NCBI RefSeq assembly: GCF_003688595.1
Contig: NZ_RCWT01000011.1
Span: 186,001-250,000 of the forward strand
From: Sphingomonas sp. PP-F2F-G114-C0414
GTDB lineage: Bacteria; Pseudomonadota; Alphaproteobacteria; Sphingomonadales; Sphingomonadaceae
Length of the DNA stretch: 64,000 bases
Direction of reading: 5' to 3'
Shown here: positions 9,300 through 17,412 of the stretch, piece by piece
How the letters are laid out: every line of letters starts with the position of its first letter
Position numbering within the stretch: the first letter of the stretch is position 1
Notes under the pieces: generated by a model
Database searches by the model: none
What the model saw: the letters and a program-made list of their open reading frames with translations, nothing else
Told to the model about the DNA's origin: nothing
Position numbers and translations under genes: made by a program

Positions 9300-9354
9300 T
9301 TCCCCGCGAAGGCGGGGACCCAGACTGGACTCCCGCCTTCGCGGGAGAACAAGA
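9300..9354. repeat. REP-like double hairpin, family B copy 1
   Basis: Two hairpins with GAAG/CTTC loops (stems CCCCGC/GCGGGG and CTCCCGC/GCGGGAG) separated by ACCCAGACTGGA. Other copies are at 23837 (inverted) and 41896, each next to a family A unit as here. The gap 9254-9718 contains this repeat, a family A unit and a family D unit, and no gene. Confidence 0.85.
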
Positions 9355-9444
9355 AGGGGTTGCCAATGTAGCGTGATCGGGATTGGCCACAAAGGGAATG
9401 CCCCCCCATATCTGTCCGGCCCCTCCGGCCCGCCAACACTAACA

Positions 9445-9547
9445 CCACCCCGGCGAAGGCCGGGGCCCAATTGGAAAGGTCAGAGTAACGGTGCGCAACC
9501 TGCGTCATTATTCCCCCCCAATTGGGCCCTGGCCTTCGCCGGGGTGG
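9445..9547. repeat. REP-like double hairpin, family A copy 2
   Basis: Arms 9445-9474 and 9518-9547 are 30-bp inverted repeats with one mismatch. The arm hairpin is CCCCGGC-GAAG-GCCGGGG. It forms a composite with the family B unit at 9300. Confidence 0.87.
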
Positions 9548-9607
9548 AGCCATATGGGGGCCGGATTCTCCGACTATTTGGCGTGGGTTGCTACGCGCCC
9601 TTCTGCT

Positions 9608-9716
9608 CCCTCTCCCCTCCGGGGAGAGGGTCGGGGTGAGGGGCAGCCAAGCAGTGCATCGCCCGGAACAGCCCCTCACCCAACCCTCTCCCCGGAGGGG
9701 AGAGGGCTCTTTTTCA
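9608..9716. repeat. REP-like double hairpin, family D copy 1
   Basis: Each arm is a hairpin of CCCTCTCCCC / GGGGAGAGGG with a short loop; the two arms, including the flanking GGTGAGGGGC and its complement, are inverted to each other. It ends two bases from the stop codon of the 60-residue gene, so it probably forms the 3' end of the long minus-strand operon starting at rpiA. Confidence 0.85.
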
Positions 9717-9718
9717 CC

Positions 9719-9901
9719 TCATCGCAACTTGGCGATATTCAGCGAATCCTCCTTCGCCCGAACCTTCACCGATTCCTCGCTCCGCGTCAGCGCCTTGGCG
9801 ATCGCCTTAAGCGCCATGCCCTTCTTCGCCAGCGTGTGCAGCTTCTGGATCTCGTCCTGCGTCCACGCCTGACGATGCCGCTCGAATTTCGCTTCAGCCA
9901 T
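9719..9901 (-). CDS. Small SANT/HTH-like putative DNA-binding protein (60 aa)
   Basis: 60 residues, basic, with the pattern W-T-x-D-E-x-x-x-L ... A-I-A-K-x-L-x-R-S-x-E-S-V-K: a compact tri-helical HTH resembling SANT/Myb-like mini-domains common in alphaproteobacteria. The ATG (9901-9899) shares one base with the TGA of the Gre-factor gene (TGATG), so its translation is probably coupled to it. It is the last gene of the rpiA-tkt-tal-gnd operon. No catalytic residues are seen; nucleic-acid binding is inferred from the fold pattern only. Confidence 0.8.
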   Translation of the reverse strand: MAEAKFERHRQAWTQDEIQKLHTLAKKGMALKAIAKALTRSEESVKVRAKEDSLNIAKLR

Positions 9902-10368
9902 CAGCCGTCATCCTTGTCGATCGCCAGAACCTCGATCGCGTCCGCCTTGTCCGCGAACGCGACCGTCTCGCCAACTGCGGCCCCCATCAGCGCACGCGCC
10001 AGCGGTGCCGAGAACGCAAGCCGGTCCTCGCCGGGCTCCGCCTCGTCGCCACCGACGATCGCGATCACGCGCTCAACCCCGTTCATCCGAACCCGGACGC
10101 GCGATCCGATCCCGACTTCATCATCCTCGGGCGAAGGCGCGAGTTCCGCGGTAGTCTGGCGCGTGTGCCAGTACCGCAAGTCGCGCAGTAGCAACTTGCG
10201 CGCTTCCTCGTCCGTCTCAGCCGCGACCGCCGCCTCGATCTCGGTCACGCGCTCGCCGAGCATCCGCAGCCCGCGCGCCGTGACCAGATTAGGCCCCGGC
10301 GCGATCGGCTGTTCGAACTTCGGCTCGAGATGTTCCTCATCACTCTCGCGACGGAAGGCGACGCTCAT
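9901..10368 (-). CDS. GreA/GreB family transcription factor paralogue with altered tip
   Basis: 155 residues. The N-terminal part (about 28-75) is the Gre coiled coil and the C-terminal part (about 85-150) is the FKBP-like GreA/B domain (GIGSRVRVR ... APLARALMGAAVGETVAF). Canonical GreA carries GDLxEN at the hairpin tip, with Asp and Glu coordinating the cleavage Mg. Here the equivalent stretch reads RDLRYWHTR (62-70): Asp is kept but the Glu/Asn are replaced by Tyr/Trp. It may therefore bind RNA polymerase without stimulating cleavage (inference). ATG 10368 follows the PMM-like HAD gene by a few bases; TGATG couples it to the next small gene. Confidence 0.88.
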   Translation of the reverse strand: MSVAFRRESDEEHLEPKFEQPIAPGPNLVTARGLRMLGERVTEIEAAVAAETDEEARKLLLRDLRYWHTRQTTAELAPSPEDDEVGIGSRVRVRMNGVERVIAIVGGDEAEPGEDRLAFSAPLARALMGAAVGETVAFADKADAIEVLAIDKDDG

Positions 10369-10372
10369 GCCA

Positions 10373-11116
10373 TCACTTCAGACACGCGACGATCCCGGCA
10401 ATCGCTGCCAGCGTACCGTCCACGTTCTTCACCTTCACGACGTCGAGCCCAAGCTGCTCGGCCGGATAATCATTCCCGCCCGGGAAGATCGCGTCGCCGA
10501 TGAACATCATCTTGTCGAGCGCGATGCCGCTCGCCTCGTTAAGCTTCTTCAACCCGTACGCCTTGTCGACACCCTCGCGCGTGATGTCGATCGAGGTCGC
10601 GCCGCCCATGTTGATCGACAGCCCCGGCAGGCGCTTCTGCAGATCCGCCTGGATCACTTTCCGCTTGGCGAAATCGGGATCCCAGCTGTGCTTGGCGTCG
10701 ATCGGCGCTTCCTGGCCGAGCGCCGAGAACGTGATCTGGCTGCCACGATCCTCGATCCGCTCGCCCCAGGTCTTCTCCGGCACGAACCCGGTCGCCTCCA
10801 AAGACTCGTCGAATGCGTGCAAGATCTTCTGCTTCTCGTCCTCCTCGAACAGCTCGGCATACACTGCGCGCCATTCGCCATCGAACCGGTACAGCTTCGT
10901 GCCGGTCGTCGGCATCAGCCACAGCTTGGTGCGATCCGCGCGCTCGGGCAGGCGCGACGCGACCTGCTTCTCGAACTGCGGCCAGTCGCCGCCCGAGATC
11001 ACCGCGACATGCGCGACGTCGAGCAGGTTCGCCAACGCCTCGCCCATCGGCTCCTGCAAGGGCTGCTTGCTCTCGGCCAGCGTTCCATCGAGGTCGAAGG
11101 CAACCAGTTCTTTCAT
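10373..11116 (-). CDS. HAD-IIB phosphatase resembling eukaryotic phosphomannomutase
   Basis: 247 residues. HAD motif I is FDLDGTLAES (about 5-14), with nucleophile Asp and general acid two residues on. C-terminal motifs FIGDAIFPGGNDYP (about 205-218) and the ITFSALGQ segment are closest to the eukaryotic PMM family (PF03332) among HAD-IIB proteins. Whether it is a mutase or a sugar-phosphate phosphatase cannot be told from sequence. Its ATG overlaps the stop of the preceding Cof-type HAD gene (ATGA), and it lies inside the pentose phosphate operon, suggesting a sugar-phosphate substrate. Confidence 0.88.
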   Translation of the reverse strand: MKELVAFDLDGTLAESKQPLQEPMGEALANLLDVAHVAVISGGDWPQFEKQVASRLPERADRTKLWLMPTTGTKLYRFDGEWRAVYAELFEEDEKQKILHAFDESLEATGFVPEKTWGERIEDRGSQITFSALGQEAPIDAKHSWDPDFAKRKVIQADLQKRLPGLSINMGGATSIDITREGVDKAYGLKKLNEASGIALDKMMFIGDAIFPGGNDYPAEQLGLDVVKVKNVDGTLAAIAGIVACLK

Positions 11117-11925
11117 GCGGAAACTCCAGTAAGGATAAACGTATCGATCGCGTGCGCGACGCCGTCGGCATCGTTCGCGCTGGTAATCTCGTGCGCGACG
11201 TCACGGACATTCTGTGGCGCATTGCCCATCGCGATCGCCAACTTGGCGCGCTTGAGCATCGCGATGTCGTTGGCCTGATCGCCGATCGCCGCGGTCTGCG
11301 TCAAGCTGATGCCGAAAGCGTCCGCCAGTTCCTCGATCCCGCTGCCCTTGTTGCCGGCCACCGGCGTGATGTCGAGATAATAGGTCTGCGACTGGACGAT
11401 CGTGGCCTGCGCATCGAACTTGGCGGCGACCTTCGCGTGCAGGTCGCGCAACAGGTCTTCGTCGTCGCTGACGAACGTGACCTTGTCCGCCTTGGCGAGC
11501 AAAGCGGTGAAGTCGGAGACGATTACCGGGTCCTGCGCGGAGGCCTTCTTCTCGCTGCCGACATGCCCGCCCTGGTCGGTGCTGGCGTACCAGACGTCGT
11601 CCGCGAAGAACCACGTATCGACCGGCGCGTCGCCGATGATCTCCATCGCGCCGCGAACGACGTCGACGTCGATCATGTGGTGCTCGATCACGGAACCGTC
11701 GCGCTTGAAGACGATCCCGCCGTTGAACGCGCCCATCGGCTCGTCGATGCCGAGCAATTCTGCGATCGGCATCATCCCCGACCGTGGCCGCGCGCTGATG
11801 ATCGTGAAGCCGAGGCCCGCCGCCTTCAGCCGCTTGACCGCGTCGACGGTCGCGGGCGTGACCTTCTTCTCCTTGTCGACGAGCGTGCCGTCGACATCGG
11901 AGACGAGGAGCTTGATATCGCTCAT
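11113..11925 (-). CDS. Cof-type HAD-IIB family hydrolase
   Basis: 270 residues. Motif I is VSDVDGTLVDKEKKV (about 8-22), motif II TIISARP, and the C-terminal motif GDQANDIAMLKRA with preceding GSGIEELADAFGI is the classic Cof/YbiV signature. Members dephosphorylate sugar phosphates or related small molecules in the cytosol. Start ATG 11925 begins right at the HAD motif; the frame upstream is antisense to gnd and is not protein-like. It lies eight bases after the gnd stop and overlaps the next HAD gene by four bases, so it is part of the pentose phosphate operon. Confidence 0.9.
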   Translation of the reverse strand: MSDIKLLVSDVDGTLVDKEKKVTPATVDAVKRLKAAGLGFTIISARPRSGMMPIAELLGIDEPMGAFNGGIVFKRDGSVIEHHMIDVDVVRGAMEIIGDAPVDTWFFADDVWYASTDQGGHVGSEKKASAQDPVIVSDFTALLAKADKVTFVSDDEDLLRDLHAKVAAKFDAQATIVQSQTYYLDITPVAGNKGSGIEELADAFGISLTQTAAIGDQANDIAMLKRAKLAIAMGNAPQNVRDVAHEITSANDADGVAHAIDTFILTGVSA

Positions 11926-11933
11926 GCCACCGC

Positions 11934-12914
11934 TCACTGGGGCATCTCGACATGACCGCCAAAGCCATAGCGCATCGCCGACAACAGCTTGTCGCCGAAC
12001 GTATGCTCGACGCGGCTGCGATAGCGCGCATACAGCGCGGCGCTCAGCACGTTGGCGGGCACCTTCTCCTCCATCGCCGCGTCGATCGTCCACTGGCCTT
12101 CGCCCGAGTCCGCGACGCTGCCGCTGAAGCCTTCGAGCGTGCCGTCCTTCGCCAGCGCGATCGCCGACAAGTCGAGTAGCCACGACGAGATCACGCTGCC
12201 GCGGCGCCAGACTTCGGCGACGTCGGTCAGGTTGATGTCAAAGCGCTGGTCCTCGGCGACATGCTCGCCGGACTTGCCCTTGAGGATGTCGAAACCTTCA
12301 GCATAGGCCTGCATCAGGCCGTATTCGATGCCGTTATGGACCATTTTGACGAAGTGGCCTGCGCCGGGAGGTCCTGCGTGGATATAGCCCTTCTCGGCGC
12401 GCGGATCCTCGTCGTCGTTGCGGCCCGGCGTACGGACGATCGTCCCAATTCCCGGCGCGAGCGTGTCGAAGATCGGATCGAGATAGTCGACCGTGTCCTT
12501 GTTGCCACCGATCATCATGCAATAGCCGCGCTCGAGGCCCCAGACGCCGCCGGACGTGCCGACGTCGACGTAACGGATGCCCCTTTCAGCCAGTTCCTTC
12601 GCGCGGCGGACATCGTCCTTGTAGAAGCTGTTGCCGCCGTCGATGATGATGTCGCCTTCGGACGCCTTCGCGGCAATCGCCTGGACGGTCTGCTCGGTCG
12701 GTTCGCCTGCGGGGACCATCACCCACCAGATCGCCGGCGTGTCGAGCTTGGCGTGCATGTCGTCGAGCGAGTCCGCCCCGATCGCACCGTCGGCGGCGAG
12801 TTTCTTGACGGCTTCGGCATCGCGGTCGAACGCGACGACCTCGTGGCCGTTCTTCATCAACCGGCGCGCGATGTTGCCGCCCATTCGGCCGAGGCCGATC
12901 AGTCCGATCTTCAT
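11934..12914 (-). CDS. gnd: 6-phosphogluconate dehydrogenase (decarboxylating), short form
   Basis: 326 residues. Rossmann motif [13 protein letters not shown] (about 6-18), substrate signature [20 protein letters not shown] (about 115-134) and the catalytic Lys region [19 protein letters not shown]. It is the short (about 300-330 residue) YqeC/GntZ-type enzyme rather than the 470-residue E. coli form; this group is often NAD-linked. It converts 6-phosphogluconate to ribulose-5-phosphate plus CO2. ATG 12914 has AAGGA seven bases upstream. It lies downstream of tal, separated by a family D repeat. Confidence 0.95.
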   Translation of the reverse strand: MKIGLIGLGRMGGNIARRLMKNGHEVVAFDRDAEAVKKLAADGAIGADSLDDMHAKLDTPAIWWVMVPAGEPTEQTVQAIAAKASEGDIIIDGGNSFYKDDVRRAKELAERGIRYVDVGTSGGVWGLERGYCMMIGGNKDTVDYLDPIFDTLAPGIGTIVRTPGRNDDEDPRAEKGYIHAGPPGAGHFVKMVHNGIEYGLMQAYAEGFDILKGKSGEHVAEDQRFDINLTDVAEVWRRGSVISSWLLDLSAIALAKDGTLEGFSGSVADSGEGQWTIDAAMEEKVPANVLSAALYARYRSRVEHTFGDKLLSAMRYGFGGHVEMPQ

Positions 12915-12932
12915 GGGGAATTCCTTGCTTAC

Positions 12933-13033
12933 CCCCTCTCCCCGCCGGGGAGAGGGTTGGGGTGAGGGGCAGTTGGGGAGGGCAGCGCTCGCGGCGCCCC
13001 TCACCCCGGCCCTCTCCCCAACGGGGAGAGGGA
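12933..13033. repeat. REP-like double hairpin, family D copy 2
   Basis: Inverted arms CCCTCTCCCC(GCC)GGGGAGAGGGTTGGGG and CCCCGGCCCTCTCCCC(AAC)GGGGAGAGGG around a 40-bp centre. It lies in the tal-gnd gap of the operon, eight bases after the tal stop, and may tune expression between them by 3'-end protection or attenuation (inference). Confidence 0.83.
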
Positions 13034-13041
13034 GCAGAAGT

Positions 13042-14166
13042 TTACGCCGTCGCGGGCTGCTTCTTGGCGATCGAGCCGAGCAGGTCGTCGAACGCCTTGA
13101 CGAACGACGCGACGCCCTCCTCGACCAGCTTGCCGGTCACGCCGTTGAGGTCGAGACCCAGCCGCTCGGCTTCCGCCAGCGTGTGCTTCGCGCCCTCGAC
13201 GTCCTGCGTAATCGTCTCCGCCGCGGTGCCGTGGTCGCGGAACGCGTCCATCGTCTTCGGCGGCATCGTGTTGACCGTATCCTTGCCGATCAGCGTGTCG
13301 ATATACAGCGTGTCCGGGTAGCTCGGATCCTTCACGCCGGTCGACGCCCACAACAGCCGCTGCGGCTGCGCACCCTTGGCGGCGAGCGCCTGCCAGCGAT
13401 CCGACTTCAGGAAGTCGAGATACCATTGATACGCGATCTTCGCGTTCGCGATCGCGACCTTGCCGCGGACCGCCTTCAGCGCGTCGGCCTCGGCATCGCC
13501 CTTCTCCAGACGCGCATCGATCTCCTTGTCGATCGACGAATCGATCCGGCTGACGAAGAAGCTCGCGACGCTGGCGATCTTGTCGATCGGCTGCCCCTGC
13601 TTGACGCGCTCCTCAAGCCCTGCGGCATACGCCTCGGCAACGCGAATGTACGCGTCGAGCGCAAACAGCAGCGTAACGTTGACGTTGATCCCGCTCGCGA
13701 TCGTCGAAGATATCGCTGGCCCGCCCGCGAGCGTCCCCGGAATCTTGATCATCAGGTTCGGCCGATCGACCGCAGCCCACAGCTTCTTCGCCTCGGCGAT
13801 CGTCGCGTCGGTATCGTCCGAAATGTACGGCGACACCTCGAGGCTCACATAGCCGTCCTTCGCGTCGAGCTTGTCGTAGACCGGCTTCAACGTCTCCGCC
13901 GCCGCCTTGATGTCCTGGATCGCCAGATGCTCGTAGCGATCGATCGTCGCCGCGCCGGCATGCTGCTTGTCGTACTCGGCCAGCGTCGAGTCATAGGCAT
14001 CGCCGTGACCCATCGCCTTTTCGAAGATCGACGGGTTCGACGTGACGCCGGTTAGGCCATCCTCGTCGACCAGCTTCTGGAGACCACCGGCCTCCAGGAA
14101 CTTCCGGTCGACGAAATCGAGCCATACCGCCTGGCCGAAGCCTTCGAGATCGTTGAGCGCACCCAT
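13042..14166 (-). CDS. tal: Transaldolase
   Basis: 374 residues, the longer tal type (about 360-380) common in actinobacteria and alphaproteobacteria. Visible: [17 protein letters not shown] (about 36-52) at the first beta strand, [16 protein letters not shown], and [15 protein letters not shown] with the Schiff-base Lys (about 140). It transfers a dihydroxyacetone unit between sedoheptulose-7-P and glyceraldehyde-3-P. ATG 14166 overlaps the tkt stop by one base (TGATG) and has GGAG eight bases upstream inside tkt; translation is therefore coupled to tkt. Confidence 0.95.
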   Translation of the reverse strand: MGALNDLEGFGQAVWLDFVDRKFLEAGGLQKLVDEDGLTGVTSNPSIFEKAMGHGDAYDSTLAEYDKQHAGAATIDRYEHLAIQDIKAAAETLKPVYDKLDAKDGYVSLEVSPYISDDTDATIAEAKKLWAAVDRPNLMIKIPGTLAGGPAISSTIASGINVNVTLLFALDAYIRVAEAYAAGLEERVKQGQPIDKIASVASFFVSRIDSSIDKEIDARLEKGDAEADALKAVRGKVAIANAKIAYQWYLDFLKSDRWQALAAKGAQPQRLLWASTGVKDPSYPDTLYIDTLIGKDTVNTMPPKTMDAFRDHGTAAETITQDVEGAKHTLAEAERLGLDLNGVTGKLVEEGVASFVKAFDDLLGSIAKKQPATA

Positions 14167-16256
14167 CACTTGGTCTCCATCACTTGGCGGGCGACCTTGA
14201 CGACATTGTCGACGGTGAACCCGAACTTGTCCTGCAGCTTGGCGAGCGGTGCCGAAGCGCCGAAGGTCGACATCGTCACGGTCGCGCCGTCGAGCCCGAC
14301 ATAGCGGTCCCAACCGATCGACCCGGCCATCTCGACCGCAACGCGCGCGCGCACTTCGCGCGGCAGCACGCTTTCCTTGTACGCTGCGTCCTGCAGTTCG
14401 TAGCGATACCAGCTCGGCATCGACACGACCCGGCTCTTCACGCCGTCCGCGGTCAGCTTCTCGTGCGCCTCGACGACCAGCGACACTTCGCTGCCGGTCG
14501 CGATCAGGATCACGTCGGGTGTGCCGTCGCTGTCGGCGAGCACATAGCCACCCTTCTCGAGCCCATCGGCGCTTGCGTACTTGGTCCGGTCGAGCGTCGG
14601 CAGAGCCTGGCGCGACATGATCAGCGCAGCCGGCGTGCTGGCGTCCTTCAGGACCGCCTTCCATGCCGCGACGACTTCGTTCGCGTCGCTCGGACGGATC
14701 GTGTCGAGACCGGGAATCGCGCGCAGCGTGGCGAGATGCTCGATCGGCTGGTGCGTCGGGCCGTCCTCGCCGACACCGATTGAGTCGTGCGTGAACACCC
14801 AGATCGCGCCGACCTCCATGATCGCCGACAGGCGCACCGGCGCGCGCATGTAATCGGCGAACACCAGGAAGGTCGAACCGTACGAACGCAAATGCGACAG
14901 CGCCATGCCGTTGACGATCGCGCCCATGCCGTGTTCGCGGATGCCGAAGTGGAAGTTCCGGCCGGCGTAATCATCCGCCTCGAACGAGGGCTGGCCCTTG
15001 ATGTCGGTCTTGGTCGACGGCGCGAGATCGGCCGAACCGCCGATCAGCCACGGCACCTTTGCGGCGATCGCGTTGAGCACCTTGCCGCCCGAGTCACGGC
15101 TGGCGACGCCCTTGGCGTCCGCCTCGAAGGTCGGGATGTCGGCATCCCAGCCCTCGGGCAGATCGTCCTTGAGCAACAGGTCCAGCTCGGCGGACAGCTC
15201 GGGATAGGCGCCCCGATATTTGTCGGTCAGCGCGACCCACTCGTCGCGCAGCTTGGCGCCGCGATCGGCGATTGCGGCGTTGAAATGCTCGCTTACGCCA
15301 TCGGGCACGTAGAACGACTTGTCCTCGGGCCAACCATAGGCCTTCTTCGTGATGCGGATATTCTCCTCGCCGAGCGGCTCGCCGTGGGCCTTCTCGCTGC
15401 CCGCCTTGGGGCTGCCATAACCAATCACCGAATGCACGATGATGAAAGTCGGCTTGTCGTTGGTCGCCTTGAACGTCTCGATCGCGCGGCTCAACGCATC
15501 GGTGTCGTTCGCGTCGTCGATGTGGATGACGTTCCAGCCATAGGCGTCGAAGCGCAAGCCGACATCCTCGTCGAACGCGAGATCGGTCGCGCCCTCGATC
15601 GAGATGTGGTTGCTGTCGTAGATCCAGCACAGGTTGCTGAGCTTGAGGTGGCCGGCGAGGCTCGCCGCCTCGGACGAGACGCCCTCCATCATGTCGCCGT
15701 CGCCACAGATCGTGTAGACGTCATGGTCGAACAGCGTGAAGCCGTCCTTGTTGTAGCGCGCGGCGAGCCAGCGCTCGGCGATCGCCATGCCGACCGAGTT
15801 GCCGCAACCCTGGCCGAGCGGGCCCGTCGTGGTCTCAACGCCAGTGGTGTGGCGGTATTCCGGGTGGCCCGGCGTCTTCGACGACAGCTGGCGGAACTGC
15901 TCGATGTCGGCGAGGCTGACGGCCTCCTTGCCGGTCTTGTTGCCGTCCGCGTCGATCTCTTCGATCTTGGCGAGGTGAATCAGCGAATAGAGCAGCATCG
16001 ACGCATGGCCGACCGACAGCACGAAGCGATCGCGATTCGGCCAGTCGGCGTGCTTGGGATCGTAGCGCAGGAACTTCGACCAGAGCGTGTAGCCGACCGG
16101 CGCGAGTGCCATGGGGGTGCCGGGATGGCCCGAATTGGCCTTCTGCACCGCGTCCATCGACAGCGTGCGGATGGTATCGATCGCCAGACGCTCGGGGGAG
16201 CCGTCCTCATGCAGCTTGGGGTCCGCCTTGGGGGCGGCGATTGCGGTATCGGTCAT
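14166..16256 (-). CDS. tkt: Transketolase
   Basis: 696 residues, full length. N-terminal thiamine diphosphate domain with GHASMLLYSLIHL (about 66-78) and the GDGDMMEG...SNLCWIYDSNHISIEG cofactor motif (about 155-195); Pyr domain with FGIREHGMGAIVNGMALSH (about 410-430); C-terminal domain with ILIATGSEVSLVVEAHEKL. It moves two-carbon units in the non-oxidative pentose phosphate pathway. It lies between rpiA (69-bp gap) and tal (1-nt overlap). Confidence 0.97.
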   Translation of the reverse strand: MTDTAIAAPKADPKLHEDGSPERLAIDTIRTLSMDAVQKANSGHPGTPMALAPVGYTLWSKFLRYDPKHADWPNRDRFVLSVGHASMLLYSLIHLAKIEEIDADGNKTGKEAVSLADIEQFRQLSSKTPGHPEYRHTTGVETTTGPLGQGCGNSVGMAIAERWLAARYNKDGFTLFDHDVYTICGDGDMMEGVSSEAASLAGHLKLSNLCWIYDSNHISIEGATDLAFDEDVGLRFDAYGWNVIHIDDANDTDALSRAIETFKATNDKPTFIIVHSVIGYGSPKAGSEKAHGEPLGEENIRITKKAYGWPEDKSFYVPDGVSEHFNAAIADRGAKLRDEWVALTDKYRGAYPELSAELDLLLKDDLPEGWDADIPTFEADAKGVASRDSGGKVLNAIAAKVPWLIGGSADLAPSTKTDIKGQPSFEADDYAGRNFHFGIREHGMGAIVNGMALSHLRSYGSTFLVFADYMRAPVRLSAIMEVGAIWVFTHDSIGVGEDGPTHQPIEHLATLRAIPGLDTIRPSDANEVVAAWKAVLKDASTPAALIMSRQALPTLDRTKYASADGLEKGGYVLADSDGTPDVILIATGSEVSLVVEAHEKLTADGVKSRVVSMPSWYRYELQDAAYKESVLPREVRARVAVEMAGSIGWDRYVGLDGATVTMSTFGASAPLAKLQDKFGFTVDNVVKVARQVMETK

Positions 16257-16325
16257 GGAAGAAGCCTCGCTCTAGACGGTGACCGAACGCCGCGCATCCG
16301 ATCTGGTTGCCAACATAGGATGCCT

Positions 16326-17006
16326 TTAGTCGGATGCACCCGTCCGTTCCAGTCGCGTAACGACGCCGTTCGTTGCGATATACGCAGCGGTGACCTCGTC
16401 GAGGAACAGTCCGTGGCCGAGAATGCCGGGGATCGCGGCGAGCGTGGCGGCAGTCGCGCGGGGATCTTCCAGGGTCGTGAAGTGGCAATCCACGACGAGA
16501 TTGCCTTGGTCCGTCCGGTAGTTGTCACGGATGATCGGCGCGGCGCCCATGTTGGTCAGGACGCGCATGACATAGGTGATGGCGAACGGCAGCACCTCGA
16601 CCGGCAGCTTGGCGGCGCCGATCCGGTCGACGCGCTTGGAGCCATCGGCAATTACGATCATCCGTGCCGAGGCTGCGGCGACAATCTTTTCCCGCAGCAT
16701 CGCCCCGCCTGCTCCCTTGATCGCGAAGCAGCGCGAGTCGATCTCGTCCGCGCCGTCGATCGTGAGATCGACCTGGGCAATGGCAGCAAAGTCGAGGATC
16801 TCGATGCCGAGTTCGCGGGCGAGTTTGCCGGAAGCTTCCGAGGTGACGACCGCGCGGATCTGCAACCCTTCGGCGACCCGCTCGCCGAGCGCCTGGATCG
16901 CGAACGCCGCGGTAGATCCCGTCCCGAGCCCGACGAGCATTCCGTCCCGCACCTCGGCCACGGCCGCAACGGCAGCCGCCTTCTTGTCGTCATCGATCAA
17001 AGCCAT
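16326..17006 (-). CDS. rpiA: Ribose-5-phosphate isomerase A
   Basis: 226 residues, normal for RpiA. Motifs: VGLGTGSTAAFAIQAL (about 25-40) binding the phosphate, LTIDGADEID (about 80-89) with the catalytic acids, and IKGAGGAMLREKIVA with the catalytic Lys. ATG 17006 is preceded by a purine-rich GGGGTGGG but no strong Shine-Dalgarno. It is the promoter-proximal gene of the operon rpiA-tkt-tal-gnd, interconverting ribose-5-P and ribulose-5-P. Confidence 0.95.
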   Translation of the reverse strand: MALIDDDKKAAAVAAVAEVRDGMLVGLGTGSTAAFAIQALGERVAEGLQIRAVVTSEASGKLARELGIEILDFAAIAQVDLTIDGADEIDSRCFAIKGAGGAMLREKIVAAASARMIVIADGSKRVDRIGAAKLPVEVLPFAITYVMRVLTNMGAAPIIRDNYRTDQGNLVVDCHFTTLEDPRATAATLAAIPGILGHGLFLDEVTAAYIATNGVVTRLERTGASD

Positions 17007-17096
17007 CAGCCCACCCCATCCGTCATGCCGGGCTCGTTCCGGCAACCATTGCTCAACGCCCTCGCGCCAATTTGGTTTGGAGGCCCCCCACACAAA

Positions 17097-17206
17097 GCAC
17101 CACCCCGGCGAAGGCCGGGGCCCAGTTGGAAAGGTCGCAGTAACGACGGACCGCGCTCCGTTAGCACCGTCACTCAACTGGGCCCCGGCCTCCGCCGGGG
17201 TGGTGC
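17097..17206. repeat. REP-like double hairpin, family A copy 3
   Basis: Arms 17097-17128 and 17175-17206 are 32-bp inverted repeats with one mismatch. It sits in the divergent gap 17007-17412 between rpiA and the RND operon, so it is not acting as a terminator here. The rest of the gap shows no gene. Confidence 0.86.
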
Positions 17207-17412
17207 GATGTTCATCCTGGGTGATGCATGGGATTACAGGAGCGCACTCCTCCTTGTTCTCCATCGAAGCGCAACGAACGCACAAAACACCCCCCAGCGG
17301 CGAAACAGGTTACTCTTTCTTCCCTATTTCTCACCCCTGCTTTTCAACTGACATACTTCTGGTACATCCTCGTGGTTTAGCCCGACCAACACCTGATCGC
17401 GGATTACCAAAC

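Noticed and set aside
9300..9716. CRISPR array or IS terminal repeats in the repeat-rich gap
   Set aside because: The units are inverted hairpins of different families, not direct repeats with regular spacers, and no transposase or target duplication is present.
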